Part shown: positions 24,253 through 31,710 of the stretch, piece by piece | Layout of the letters: every line of letters starts with the position of its first letter | How positions within the stretch are numbered: position 1 is the stretch's first letter | Origin: Bacteroidia bacterium | Lineage (GTDB): Bacteria > Bacteroidota > Bacteroidia > Bacteroidales > Dysgonomonadaceae | Reading direction: 5' to 3' | DNA: 34,283 nucleotides | NCBI GenBank assembly: GCA_030538215.1 | Contig: JAUNUM010000026.1 | Coordinates: 1-34,283, forward strand | Translations under genes and position numbers: made by a program | Notes under the pieces: model-generated | Told to the model about the DNA's origin: nothing | The model's input: only the letters and a program-made list of their open reading frames with translations | The model's database searches: none

Positions 24253-26640
24253 CTATGCTATTTTATATAATTCATTTTGCAGCTCTTTAATGGCAATTTC
24301 ATACTTATCGCGACTGCCAAATGCTTTTATAATCTCAGTTACCGAGCCGAACTCATTGATTGGAGGAACGGTCAAAATATTAATATTTTCAATATTTTCA
24401 ATGCCTTGGTCGGCGTATTTGTCCAACAACGCCTCTAACACTTTTCGGGCTTGGGCTCCATACTTGGTAAAATAATTTCTTTTTTTTACATTATTTGCTC
24501 GTTCTTTCCGTGTTAATGGAGGTTGGTCGTAAGCCACGTGGCATATAAGGTCGAACAAATCAACTTGCCTGTCAACCGCATCTCGCAACGCTTCTACCAT
24601 TACACCTTGTTCCATCAGCTCTGCAATAATTGCCTCTTTGCGTTCGGAAGTATTCCAGTTATTCAAAAAGTCTTCCAAAGATGCAAATCGTCCGTGAATA
24701 ATTTCTCGTGTATGGTCTTTTAGACTTGTTGTTATTGGTTTACCGTGTTGGTCAAAATGTAATTCACGACTAATTAAAACAGAAACATCGACACCATTTA
24801 CATAAACTTTTTCTCTTGGCATTGGTGGTTCTGGTGGCATTGGTGGCTCCGCTAGCGGTGTTGGCGGGGCTAATATAATTTCTTCACCGGTTTCCTCGTC
24901 TATTATTGGGGTATCGTTTGTCTCTTCTTCATCTATTATATCACTCAAATCGGTGTCTTCCGAAACGGGCTTTATTCGTATTGGTTCGCCATCAAAATCA
25001 GGGTCGGCAAATAAATCTGTTGCATTTCTAAAATCTAAAATGGTAAAATAAAATTTGCCGTATTCTTCGTTAATTCGTGTGCCACGACCAATAATTTGTT
25101 TGAACTTGGTCATCGAGTTGATGTTTGCATCCAACACTATTACCTTACAAGTTTGCGCATCAACTCCTGTTGTCATCAATTCGGAAGTTGTGGCTATTAC
25201 CGGATAACGCTCTTCAGGATTGATAAAATTGTCTAATTCACGCTTTCCCTCATCATTATCGCCTGTAATCTGCATAATGTACTTATAATTTTCGGCGACT
25301 AAATCTGGATTTTGTTTTGCCAATGCTGTACGCATTCTTTCCGCATGGTCAATATCCACACAAAAAACGATGGATTTTGCAAATCGGTCATACCCTTTCA
25401 GAAATTCGGTAAGTTTTAAAGCAACCAAATCGGTTCGTTCATCAATTACGAGATTTTTATCAAAATCCCGACGGTTGTAAATTCTATCTTCAACAAGGTT
25501 TCCTTCTTTGTCTGTTTTACCTTGTTCGGGTCGCCACCCTTCGGCATCAATATTTAGTGCAATTCTAATGACACGGTATGGAGCGAGAAAGCCATCGTCA
25601 ATGCCTTGACGTAGGGAATAAGTGTAAATTGGGTCGCCGAAATATTCGATATTGCTTGCTTCGTATGTTTCTTTTGGCGTTGCAGTTAATCCGATATGTG
25701 TAGCCGTTGCAAAGTAATTCAGTATTTCACGCCAACTACTATCCTCTTTTGCACTTCCACGGTGACATTCGTCAATTATAATGAGATCAAAAAACTCTCT
25801 TGAAAACTGTTTGTAAACATCAGTAGATGCTTCATTTCCCGAAAGTCCTTGATACAGTGCTAAATAAACTTCAAAACTTTTGTCTATTTGTCGACGTTTT
25901 ACCACCGTCATTTTATCTTTAAAATGCTTAAAATCACCACGTTTTGTTTGATCAATCAGAGCATTTCGGTCTGCTAAAAACAGAATACGTTTTTTAGCTC
26001 CACTTTTCCAAAGCCTATGTATTATTTGAAAAGCTGTGTAAGTTTTACCTGTTCCCGTTGCCATTACGAGCAAAATTCTGTTTTGCCCGTTTGCAATGGC
26101 TTCTACTGTTCTATTAACGGCAATTTGTTGGTAATATCTTGGTCTGCGTCCTGATCCATCAAAAAAATAGTTTTGTGAAGCTATTTTTTCAGCATTAGGA
26201 GTTGTAATTCCTTTGTATTTTTTATACTTTTCCCAAAGCTCGTATGGAGTTGGAAATTCATCCATTCCTATTTCTTTTTCAATATCTACATCCGTTTCTG
26301 TTCTGTCGTGGAAAAAAAATCCATCTCCATTACTGCTAAAAACGCAAGGAATATCTAAAATTCTCGCATAATCAAGTGCTTGTTGAATTCCGGCTCTAAT
26401 CGAATGTTTGTTGTCTTTGGCTTCAATTATCGCTATTGGAATGTTGGGTTTATAATACAATATATAGTCAGCACGTTTTCGTTTTCCTCTTGCAACAAAT
26501 GCTCCTCTAACATAGATTTTTCCATCCGTAAACGAAACTTCTTCCAATATTTGAAGATGCTTATCCCAACCTGATTTTTCTAAGGCAGGAGTTATATATT
26601 TTGTGCAAATATCTCTTTCCGAAAAACTTTTTTTGTTCAT
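24253..26640 (-). CDS. hsdR: Type I restriction endonuclease subunit R
   Basis: HsdR carries the translocase and the nuclease of the type I system. The 795 aa start with a PD-(D/E)XK nuclease domain (D58 in KRADYILYY, E73 and K75 in AIIEAKD). The superfamily-2 helicase motor follows: ATGTGKT (194-200), DECHRG (290-295), LTATP (318-322), and motif VI IIGRGTRIN (about 515-525). A C-terminal EcoEI_R-like region is present from about 620. The proline-rich stretch PPTPLAEPPMPPEPPMPREK (about 616-635) is an unusual linker. The length is near that of the EcoEI type, shorter than EcoR124. It is first in the five-gene operon and follows mobV by 132 bases. Confidence 0.95.
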   Translation of the reverse strand: MNKKSFSERDICTKYITPALEKSGWDKHLQILEEVSFTDGKIYVRGAFVARGKRKRADYILYYKPNIPIAIIEAKDNKHSIRAGIQQALDYARILDIPCVFSSNGDGFFFHDRTETDVDIEKEIGMDEFPTPYELWEKYKKYKGITTPNAEKIASQNYFFDGSGRRPRYYQQIAVNRTVEAIANGQNRILLVMATGTGKTYTAFQIIHRLWKSGAKKRILFLADRNALIDQTKRGDFKHFKDKMTVVKRRQIDKSFEVYLALYQGLSGNEASTDVYKQFSREFFDLIIIDECHRGSAKEDSSWREILNYFATATHIGLTATPKETYEASNIEYFGDPIYTYSLRQGIDDGFLAPYRVIRIALNIDAEGWRPEQGKTDKEGNLVEDRIYNRRDFDKNLVIDERTDLVALKLTEFLKGYDRFAKSIVFCVDIDHAERMRTALAKQNPDLVAENYKYIMQITGDNDEGKRELDNFINPEERYPVIATTSELMTTGVDAQTCKVIVLDANINSMTKFKQIIGRGTRINEEYGKFYFTILDFRNATDLFADPDFDGEPIRIKPVSEDTDLSDIIDEEETNDTPIIDEETGEEIILAPPTPLAEPPMPPEPPMPREKVYVNGVDVSVLISRELHFDQHGKPITTSLKDHTREIIHGRFASLEDFLNNWNTSERKEAIIAELMEQGVMVEALRDAVDRQVDLFDLICHVAYDQPPLTRKERANNVKKRNYFTKYGAQARKVLEALLDKYADQGIENIENINILTVPPINEFGSVTEIIKAFGSRDKYEIAIKELQNELYKIA

Positions 26641-26734
26641 AGCTCAATTCCAATATTATCTCTATTGACAAAGTGACACGAGATACACAAAAGGGATAAA
26701 ATGATTTTGATTTATTTTGTTGAATAACAATATG

Positions 26735-26742
26735 CAAAGTTA
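26735..26742 (-). promoter_or_regulatory. Candidate promoter -7 box for the hsd operon
   Basis: The minus strand 26742-26735 reads TAACTTTG, an exact TAnnTTTG box. A TTG (26767-26765) lies 22 bases upstream on that strand, slightly far. Transcription would begin about 90 bases before hsdR, immediately after the mobV stop. Confidence 0.5.
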
Positions 26743-26772
26743 ATATTATATGTGAATAAAATAACAACAATC

Positions 26773-28074
26773 TCAAATTTTCCTCCCCTTCCCCACATTT
26801 CTATCCGTCCAATCAATCCCCACACTCCGCTGAAACTCCCTATATTTCAACCGAAACCATTCGATAATATCCACACCGTCAATGGTAAGACGGAGTTTCT
26901 CGGGTTGTTTCGGTTCCGGTTGCATTTGTGCTACGGAATGTTCGGTAGAAAACTTGCGTTTGTATTCGGCGGAGTACAAACTACCTTTGAAGCCGACTTT
27001 ATCGCCAGTTAATATCCGCTTAATTAAGTCGTCCGAAAAACTAACAAAACGGCACATCCGTTCGATAGAAAGTAGTTCCCTGAGATTGGGAAATAAGTCG
27101 TAAATCTTTCGGAGTTCGGTACGGAGTTTATCGGTAATTTTTTCGTGTTCTTGTTGGGCGGTCTTTATCTCGGTTTTGAGCGAACGGTTCTCATATTTCA
27201 AAGATGTGTTTTCCGATTGCAGTTCTTCGATTTCAGTTTGTTGCTGTTTCACTTTAGATCCACTGAAAAGCGAATTTACGCCGACCATCAAATTTGCACC
27301 TATTTCGGCTTTGGCATTTTTGAATTTCTCTTTGCTGACTTCTGATTTGACTTTTGAGAGTTTCTTTTCGGCATCGGTTTGTTTTTTCAACAAATCATCG
27401 ATATTTTCCTTTAAATCCTCATTCTTTGCGAACAACTCCCGATAATACTGCGAAGTGCTGACGTGCCGTGCTTCGGATCCGTCAATTCCTCGTTGTAAGC
27501 CAAATTTCGCCATTGCTTCGGCATACGTGTCCTGATATTCTTTGAGTTTGATGCGTGTCATCACATCATCGGCTGAAAGTCGTGGTGCGTTAGGATTTTT
27601 CTTGCGATACTGCTTTTTTACTTGTTCTTCTGATTTCTTTTTCCTCCTTTCTGTGGTAACTATCGGCACCAATGTGGCGTGAATGTGCGGTGTGCTTTCA
27701 TCCAGATGCAGAACGGCTGAAACGATATTTTCCTTGCCGTAAGTTTTTCCCAACCAGCGTAAATTATCATCACACCATTCGTTCAACTTGCCGTCTGCTT
27801 CGATGCGTTGCATTTCTTCGGGACTTCCAGAGAGCAGAATGCGGATTGCCCGGACTTGGTTTTTGCCGATTTTGCGTTGCAATCCGGCATTTTCCAAACG
27901 ATGCTGGATAGCTTCGGTACGATTGCGGACAGTATCGGGGAGTTTTATCAATTCCCGGTTGAGATGCGTGCGTTCCGGATCGGCATTTTTGGGTGCGATG
28001 GTGCGCTCGATGTGTGCCGACATTGCACTGTCGGTTCCGCTTGTTTTTTCCAAATGTAATACGGCGTAGCCCAT
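26773..28074 (-). CDS. MobV-family relaxase (Mob_Pre)
   Basis: The 433-aa protein carries the MobV motifs. Motif I is SAHIERTIAPKNADPERTHLNREL (about 19-42, containing the conserved N-R-E), and motif III is the metal-binding HLDESTPHIHATLVP (about 123-137). The C-terminal half is a long coiled coil (about 205-330, rich in E, K, Q), ending in a basic tail. The enzyme nicks one strand at oriT and allows mobilization by a helper conjugation system. A strong inverted repeat just upstream (28140-28201) is the likely oriT. It is the only mobilization protein seen, so self-transfer is not expected. Confidence 0.93.
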   Translation of the reverse strand: MGYAVLHLEKTSGTDSAMSAHIERTIAPKNADPERTHLNRELIKLPDTVRNRTEAIQHRLENAGLQRKIGKNQVRAIRILLSGSPEEMQRIEADGKLNEWCDDNLRWLGKTYGKENIVSAVLHLDESTPHIHATLVPIVTTERRKKKSEEQVKKQYRKKNPNAPRLSADDVMTRIKLKEYQDTYAEAMAKFGLQRGIDGSEARHVSTSQYYRELFAKNEDLKENIDDLLKKQTDAEKKLSKVKSEVSKEKFKNAKAEIGANLMVGVNSLFSGSKVKQQQTEIEELQSENTSLKYENRSLKTEIKTAQQEHEKITDKLRTELRKIYDLFPNLRELLSIERMCRFVSFSDDLIKRILTGDKVGFKGSLYSAEYKRKFSTEHSVAQMQPEPKQPEKLRLTIDGVDIIEWFRLKYREFQRSVGIDWTDRNVGKGRKI

Positions 28075-28139
28075 AAAAAAGTGTTTGTAAATAAAGTGAG
28101 TTTGAGCGAACTTGGGGTGTCCAGAGGGGTTTTCCCCTT

Positions 28140-28221
28140 TGGCTTATTGGGGGATTTTTAAGGTAGCTTGCGGACTGTTAAGAAAATCCCCTAATAAGCT
28201 ACGGCATTTTTCAAGAAAATG
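28140..28221. other. Putative origin of transfer (oriT) upstream of mobV
   Basis: An inverted repeat 28143-28158 (CTTATTGGGGGATTTT) pairs with 28183-28198 over 16 bases, with one G.T mismatch, and can be extended at its outer end. A second, competing stem is GTAGCTT (28163-28169) with AAGCTAC (28196-28202). A third 6-bp hairpin lies at 28205-28221. The 28075-28245 gap before mobV otherwise contains no gene. Position and structure fit a MobV oriT; the nick site is not identified. Confidence 0.55.
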
Positions 28222-28245
28222 TCCATTGGGTGCATTTCGTAAATT

Positions 28246-29160
28246 TTAGCGTCTGAAACGCTTGCCGATTTTCGGCTTTGAAGTTTCCGTTTCTACTGTT
28301 TGATTTTTTTGAAATTGGGGCATTTTCTTCCCGCACAAATAATCGTTCACATCCTTAAAATCCGCATATCTTTTTGAAATATCCGTAACCGGTAAATTCA
28401 ATTTTTGCAGTTTTTTGAGAGCTTGTTTTCCGGCTTCGTCGTTGTCCAAAAAGGCGTTGATTATACTGTGTTTTGAGAGAAAAGGAACAGCTTTTTCGAG
28501 ATTGTTCACCGAGTTGAGAACGACGGCTGAAACATCGGCTTGCTTGGCTTGTAAAGTCAGCAAACTGAGATAATCCATAAAGCCTTCAAAAAGGTTTACA
28601 GTAGCCGTTTTTCGGTCAAACGTGGTAATTTCTTTGGGCGGAATACAGCCTTTGAAATAAGGATTTAGCGTTTCATAACCGCCCTTATCGTTGGGAAATG
28701 CGATGGCGAAGTAATGCTTTCCGTTTAGCAGGTAATGAACTTCTTTACAGTAGTTTTGTGCTAAGTCGGTCGGGATTTTCCGCTCGTTGAGCAATTGGAT
28801 TAAAGCCGGATGAGAGAGTGGTTGCACAATTACGTTTTCCATTTTTTCAAAAACGTCTTGCTGACGAAAAGAAAAAGATGGTGTTGAAGTAATTGGTACG
28901 GCTCGTTCGATGGCTTGCAAGGCTTCGGAAACGCTGTTGGTGTTGTGCAACTTCATTGCCAGATCGATGATGTTGCCTTTTTCGCCACTTCCGAAGTCGT
29001 GCCACTGATTGATGTTTCGGTTTACTTTTAGCGAAGGCTCGCTTTCGTTTCTGAAAGGCGAAAAGTACCAAAGATTGTGTCCCCGTTCTTTGGCGGGCAT
29101 TATCCCGATGCGGGACAAATACTCTTCGATGCGGATTTGTTTGGCTTGTTCGGTGTTCAT
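28246..29160 (-). CDS. Toprim primase-like protein with degenerate CHC2 domain
   Basis: The 304-aa protein has an N-terminal domain (about 27-70) with the CHC2 shape: WYFSPFRNESEPSLKV and WHDFGSGEKGNIIDLAMKL. The Cys ligands of a DnaG zinc finger are missing (HCFGCG is WHDFGSG here). A toprim domain follows (about 185-260), with NLFEGFMDYLSLL (E192) and FLDNDEAGKQAL (D239, D241). It likely primes or initiates plasmid-like replication of the excised element, acting with the RepA-like ATPase encoded upstream (167 bases away). The repeats at 29218-29321 lie between the two genes. Confidence 0.85.
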   Translation of the reverse strand: MNTEQAKQIRIEEYLSRIGIMPAKERGHNLWYFSPFRNESEPSLKVNRNINQWHDFGSGEKGNIIDLAMKLHNTNSVSEALQAIERAVPITSTPSFSFRQQDVFEKMENVIVQPLSHPALIQLLNERKIPTDLAQNYCKEVHYLLNGKHYFAIAFPNDKGGYETLNPYFKGCIPPKEITTFDRKTATVNLFEGFMDYLSLLTLQAKQADVSAVVLNSVNNLEKAVPFLSKHSIINAFLDNDEAGKQALKKLQKLNLPVTDISKRYADFKDVNDYLCGKKMPQFQKNQTVETETSKPKIGKRFRR

Positions 29161-29217
29161 TTTTTTGAATGGTTTAATTGTTATTTTTTCTTTTCGTCAG
29201 TAAAAAGTCTCCATATC

Positions 29218-29321
29218 GGTTCAGTACGGTACAGGGATATATAGCCTGATACCGAACCGAACTGCATTTTTCGTTGGTTCGGTATGGGTCGGCACTATAC
29301 GCACCCATTCCGTTCCGAACC
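29218..29321. repeat. Four alternating GGTTCGGTAYGG-type sites (candidate iterons or operators)
   Basis: Copies: GGTTCAGTACGG (29218-29229, plus), GGTTCGGTAT (29258-29249, minus), GGTTCGGTATGG (29276-29287, plus) and GGTTCGGAACGG (29321-29310, minus). They alternate in direction and form two inverted pairs. Copies two and three also make a perfect 10-bp hairpin arm set. They fill the 167-base gap between the ATPase and primase genes, fitting a replication origin or a repressor target. Confidence 0.65.
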
Positions 29322-29327
29322 ATTTTT

Positions 29328-30389
29328 TCAATAGTAATATTCGGGATTGAAAATGTAGAGTTTGTCGTTTTTGATAATCATCCGCTTGTTTCTTAGGAAA
29401 GTGAGCAACTGCTTGGTTTTTCCTATTCCATACGTTGCACCAATGACCGTGGTGTAGCTTTTTCGCAAAGCTTCAATCACATCGCCGTAACCCAATCCGT
29501 CCGAATTTTCAAAAGTCAGTTCCAATGCTTGGCGATGCTCTTCGTCCGAAAGCTCGGTGTAGCTGAAACTGTTTCGTTTCGTGAGGGTTTCGGAATGGAA
29601 ATCGGTGTCCAACTGCGGGATGTTGATGTTGTCCCGCTCGTCCGAGATGCGGAAAGCGAATTTGTCAAAGGGTTTAGAACGGATGAACGATGCCGAAACG
29701 ATGCTCCGGTTTTCATCCGTGGGGTCTTTGGTTACCTGCAATACGGTTTCGGCTTTGTTGTTCAGCTCCGTGCCGATATGTCCCCGACTGTTGTCGTCGC
29801 CTTTGTTCAGATGCAAAACGGTTTGAATATGGATTTCCCGCTCGCTCGTCCACTGCATCAAATCGCCGATGAGCGTGGTGGCTTGCGTGGCGTTGTTGAT
29901 ATCTAACATCAAATCTCGAATGCCGTCAATCACCACCAATCCGATGCCGTCAATGCCGTAGATGGCTTTGCGGATGATTTCGCACCGAACGGCAGGATTG
30001 GCTATTTCTCGCAGATGGCTGAAAATCAGATTTTCTGGTTGTTTGTCGAGCGGAAGACCGGCAAGCTTCAAGATGCGTTGCAATACTTTTTTGCAGTGAT
30101 ATGGGCTTTGCTCAGTGTCGAAATAGAGGATTTTCCGTTTCCCTTCGGGCAATGACGCCCGGTATTCGAGCACCTGTCCGTTGATAAGGGCAGATGCCAC
30201 AATCGCCGAAACGTTGAAGGTTTTCTTGGCTTTTGCCTTGCCTGTGGATGCGCTGAAATTGCCCAGCGTTCCGATAACGGCATCGTCCACTTGCAGTATG
30301 ACTGGTGGTAGCGAAAACTCGTCCGTTACCCGCACCAACGACTTTTTCCAAAGAGCATCGAGGTCGATTTTCTTGTTCGGTGTTTCCAT
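29328..30389 (-). CDS. RepA/DnaB-like hexameric ATPase of the mobile element
   Basis: The 353-aa protein resembles AAA_25/RepA-type replicative helicases. The P-loop region GNFSASTGKAKAKKTF (about 43-58) departs from GxxxxGK[ST] (GKAKAKKT), as is common in this Bacteroidota family. The next strand is ILYFDTEQSP (about 87-96, Walker A-prime type E). Walker B is GLVVIDGIRDLM (about 150-161). The sensor region is HIQTVLHLNKGDDNSRGHIGTELNNKAE. A winged-helix-like C-terminus (about 288-353) follows. It lies 2 bases downstream of the DUF3853-like gene and precedes the primase, so together they probably form a replication module. The ATPase activity needs a test because of the altered P-loop. Confidence 0.82.
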   Translation of the reverse strand: METPNKKIDLDALWKKSLVRVTDEFSLPPVILQVDDAVIGTLGNFSASTGKAKAKKTFNVSAIVASALINGQVLEYRASLPEGKRKILYFDTEQSPYHCKKVLQRILKLAGLPLDKQPENLIFSHLREIANPAVRCEIIRKAIYGIDGIGLVVIDGIRDLMLDINNATQATTLIGDLMQWTSEREIHIQTVLHLNKGDDNSRGHIGTELNNKAETVLQVTKDPTDENRSIVSASFIRSKPFDKFAFRISDERDNINIPQLDTDFHSETLTKRNSFSYTELSDEEHRQALELTFENSDGLGYGDVIEALRKSYTTVIGATYGIGKTKQLLTFLRNKRMIIKNDKLYIFNPEYYY

Positions 30390-30391
30390 CG

Positions 30392-30706
30392 CTATTTCCT
30401 TCCGCCTGTTTTACGTCCTGCCAGTTCAAGGGCAAGTTCCGCATCCACAATGATTTTTCGCCCGATTTGCGTAATGGCACGGTCAATTTTTCCGCTTTTC
30501 TTGATGCGGTTTGCGGTGGGCATACTGCACCCAAAAAGCTTGGCTATTCCTGCAATGCCGTAAACGTGTCGTTTTTCGCTTCCGTCGTGAGCGAGTGTCG
30601 ATGTAGATTGATTGTTGATTTTTCCGATGCTGTTTTCTTGTAAAAAAAGAAATTCTTCGCCCGTCATCTGCCACAATGGTTTTTGTTTCAAATCTTTAAT
30701 ATCCAT
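30392..30706 (-). CDS. DUF3853-like helix-turn-helix DNA-binding protein
   Basis: The 104-aa protein starts MDIKDLKQKPLWQMTGEEFLFL, typical of the DUF3853 family of Bacteroidota mobile elements. Its C-terminal helix-turn-helix part reads YGIAGIAKLFGCSMPTANRIKKSGKIDRAITQIGRKIIVD. This looks like an excisionase/MerR-like wing that recognises DNA. It may control excision or the replication genes directly downstream (2-base gap to the ATPase gene). An exact -7 box lies 67 bases upstream (30780-30773). Confidence 0.8.
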   Translation of the reverse strand: MDIKDLKQKPLWQMTGEEFLFLQENSIGKINNQSTSTLAHDGSEKRHVYGIAGIAKLFGCSMPTANRIKKSGKIDRAITQIGRKIIVDAELALELAGRKTGGRK

Positions 30707-30772
30707 AATTTTTCTGACTTTGTTTCGATGTTACAATTGCCTTGTACTACGGCGGTTAGTGTTCGAACGATG

Positions 30773-30780
30773 CAAAGATA
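30773..30780 (-). promoter_or_regulatory. Promoter -7 box of the DUF3853-ATPase genes
   Basis: The minus strand 30780-30773 reads TATCTTTG, an exact TAnnTTTG box followed by GC. No -33 TTTG is visible at the expected distance, as the region there is G-rich on the plus strand. Confidence 0.55.
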
Positions 30781-30830
30781 GCGGGCGTTGGAGGTGGTAT
30801 GGAAGTGGAAGATTGAAATAGATTATCACA

Positions 30831-30864
30831 AAATATCATTGATTATCAGCAATGTATGATATTT
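30831..30864. repeat. Perfect 9-bp inverted repeat in the 30707-31068 gap
   Basis: AAATATCAT (30831-30839) is complementary to ATGATATTT (30856-30864), with a 16-base loop; GATTATCA also occurs twice directly (30821 and 30841). It may be an operator upstream of the DUF3853 promoter. The rest of this 362-base gap is G-rich on the plus strand and holds a terminator, a G10 tract and no gene. Confidence 0.45.
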
Positions 30865-30969
30865 ATTGAGGTGGTTAAGGTGGAATGCTTGGGGTGGTTG
30901 GTGAAATTTGATAGGTTACGAGAGGTAAATGGATGGAGTTTTGGATTTTTTTGTTGGGAAAAGGGAATG

Positions 30970-30997
30970 AAAAAACGCCCTGGATGAGGAGGGCGTT
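30970..30997 (-). terminator. Terminator after the zinc-ribbon gene
   Basis: On the minus strand AACGCCCT (30997-30990) pairs with AGGGCGTT (30981-30974) around an 8-base loop. A T run follows (30975-30970). It lies about 75 bases downstream of the zinc-ribbon/ParB-like gene and separates it from the replication module. Confidence 0.75.
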
Positions 30998-30999
30998 GA

Positions 31000-31009
31000 G
31001 GGGGGGGGG
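31000..31009. repeat. G10 homopolymer tract
   Basis: Ten consecutive G (31000-31009) lie directly next to the terminator hairpin and 60 bases downstream of the zinc-ribbon gene stop. Such tracts are prone to slippage, but it is outside any gene. Confidence 0.8.
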
Positions 31010-31068
31010 AAATTGTCAAGAAATGAGTTTTAAATGATAGCTAATTGTATGATACATTTATTTCTTTA

Positions 31069-31641
31069 CTAGCTTACTAATGTGATTGGTATGTTTTCAC
31101 AACCTACCAAATAAGCTGAAAGCACCCTATGTCTCCCATCTCTGAAATTAATAGTTTTATTCTCTTCTTCTAAAACAGGTGGGAGACAGGCTAAACCAAA
31201 CTCCCATAGACGCAAAATATTTATTATTCTTTTTATGTCGCTGGGTTTATTTTCAAATATTTGTTCAGTATTAAGATCACTTGATTTCGATATAATTTTG
31301 AGAAGTTCTAAAACTTGAAATTGTACAATTTTGTCATTATTAGTAATATCCCATTTTGGCAAAATTTGTTTTAGCCTATGTTCATCTTTATACCAATTCA
31401 ACTTCTCAATATAAATCTTGTTTATTGAATTATCTTTTCTGCCAAATGGCGTGCAATAAATACATAGAGGCTCAATATTACTTACTTTATTTTTTTCACT
31501 TCGACATAAGTGGCAAAATTCACCATCTATTTTATGAGTAATTTTTTTATTCTTGAATGGTTCATAACAAGAGTTGCAAAACGGAAAATTTATGTTATAA
31601 TTTATTTTTGTACTACAAATAATACAATGATATTTCTTCAT
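31069..31641 (-). CDS. Double zinc-ribbon protein with ParB/Srx-like C-terminal domain
   Basis: The 190-aa protein has two Cys4 zinc-ribbons at its N-terminus (C6, C9, C22, C25 and C43, C46, C60, C63). The C-terminus carries FRDGRHRVLSAYLVGCENIPI (about 166-186), the signature of ParB/sulfiredoxin-like folds, where the DGRHR loop binds nucleotide. The combination is not one I recognise. It is more AT-rich than the neighbouring mobilization genes, like recently acquired cargo. I chose ATG 31641, which has GGAG just upstream, over TTG 31650. It may be a DNA-modification, regulatory or defence protein; no function is known. A terminator follows at 30970-30997. Confidence 0.78.
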   Translation of the reverse strand: MKKYHCIICSTKINYNINFPFCNSCYEPFKNKKITHKIDGEFCHLCRSEKNKVSNIEPLCIYCTPFGRKDNSINKIYIEKLNWYKDEHRLKQILPKWDITNNDKIVQFQVLELLKIISKSSDLNTEQIFENKPSDIKRIINILRLWEFGLACLPPVLEEENKTINFRDGRHRVLSAYLVGCENIPITLVS

Positions 31642-31710
31642 TTTCTCCAATTATTAATGCTTTTCATTTTATTTCGCTATTAATACAAGACCTTGATACA
31701 AATAATCTTA

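Noticed and set aside
27672..28069. Several plus-strand frames over the relaxase N-terminus
   Set aside because: Antisense to the MobV motifs; they show no domain and are long only because the region is less AT-rich.
29529..29906. 125-codon plus-strand frame over the RepA-like ATPase
   Set aside because: It is a shadow of a well-supported gene on the other strand.
30112..30534. 140-codon minus-strand frame across the DUF3853/ATPase junction
   Set aside because: It overlaps two better genes in another frame and has the arginine- and serine-rich composition of a shifted frame.
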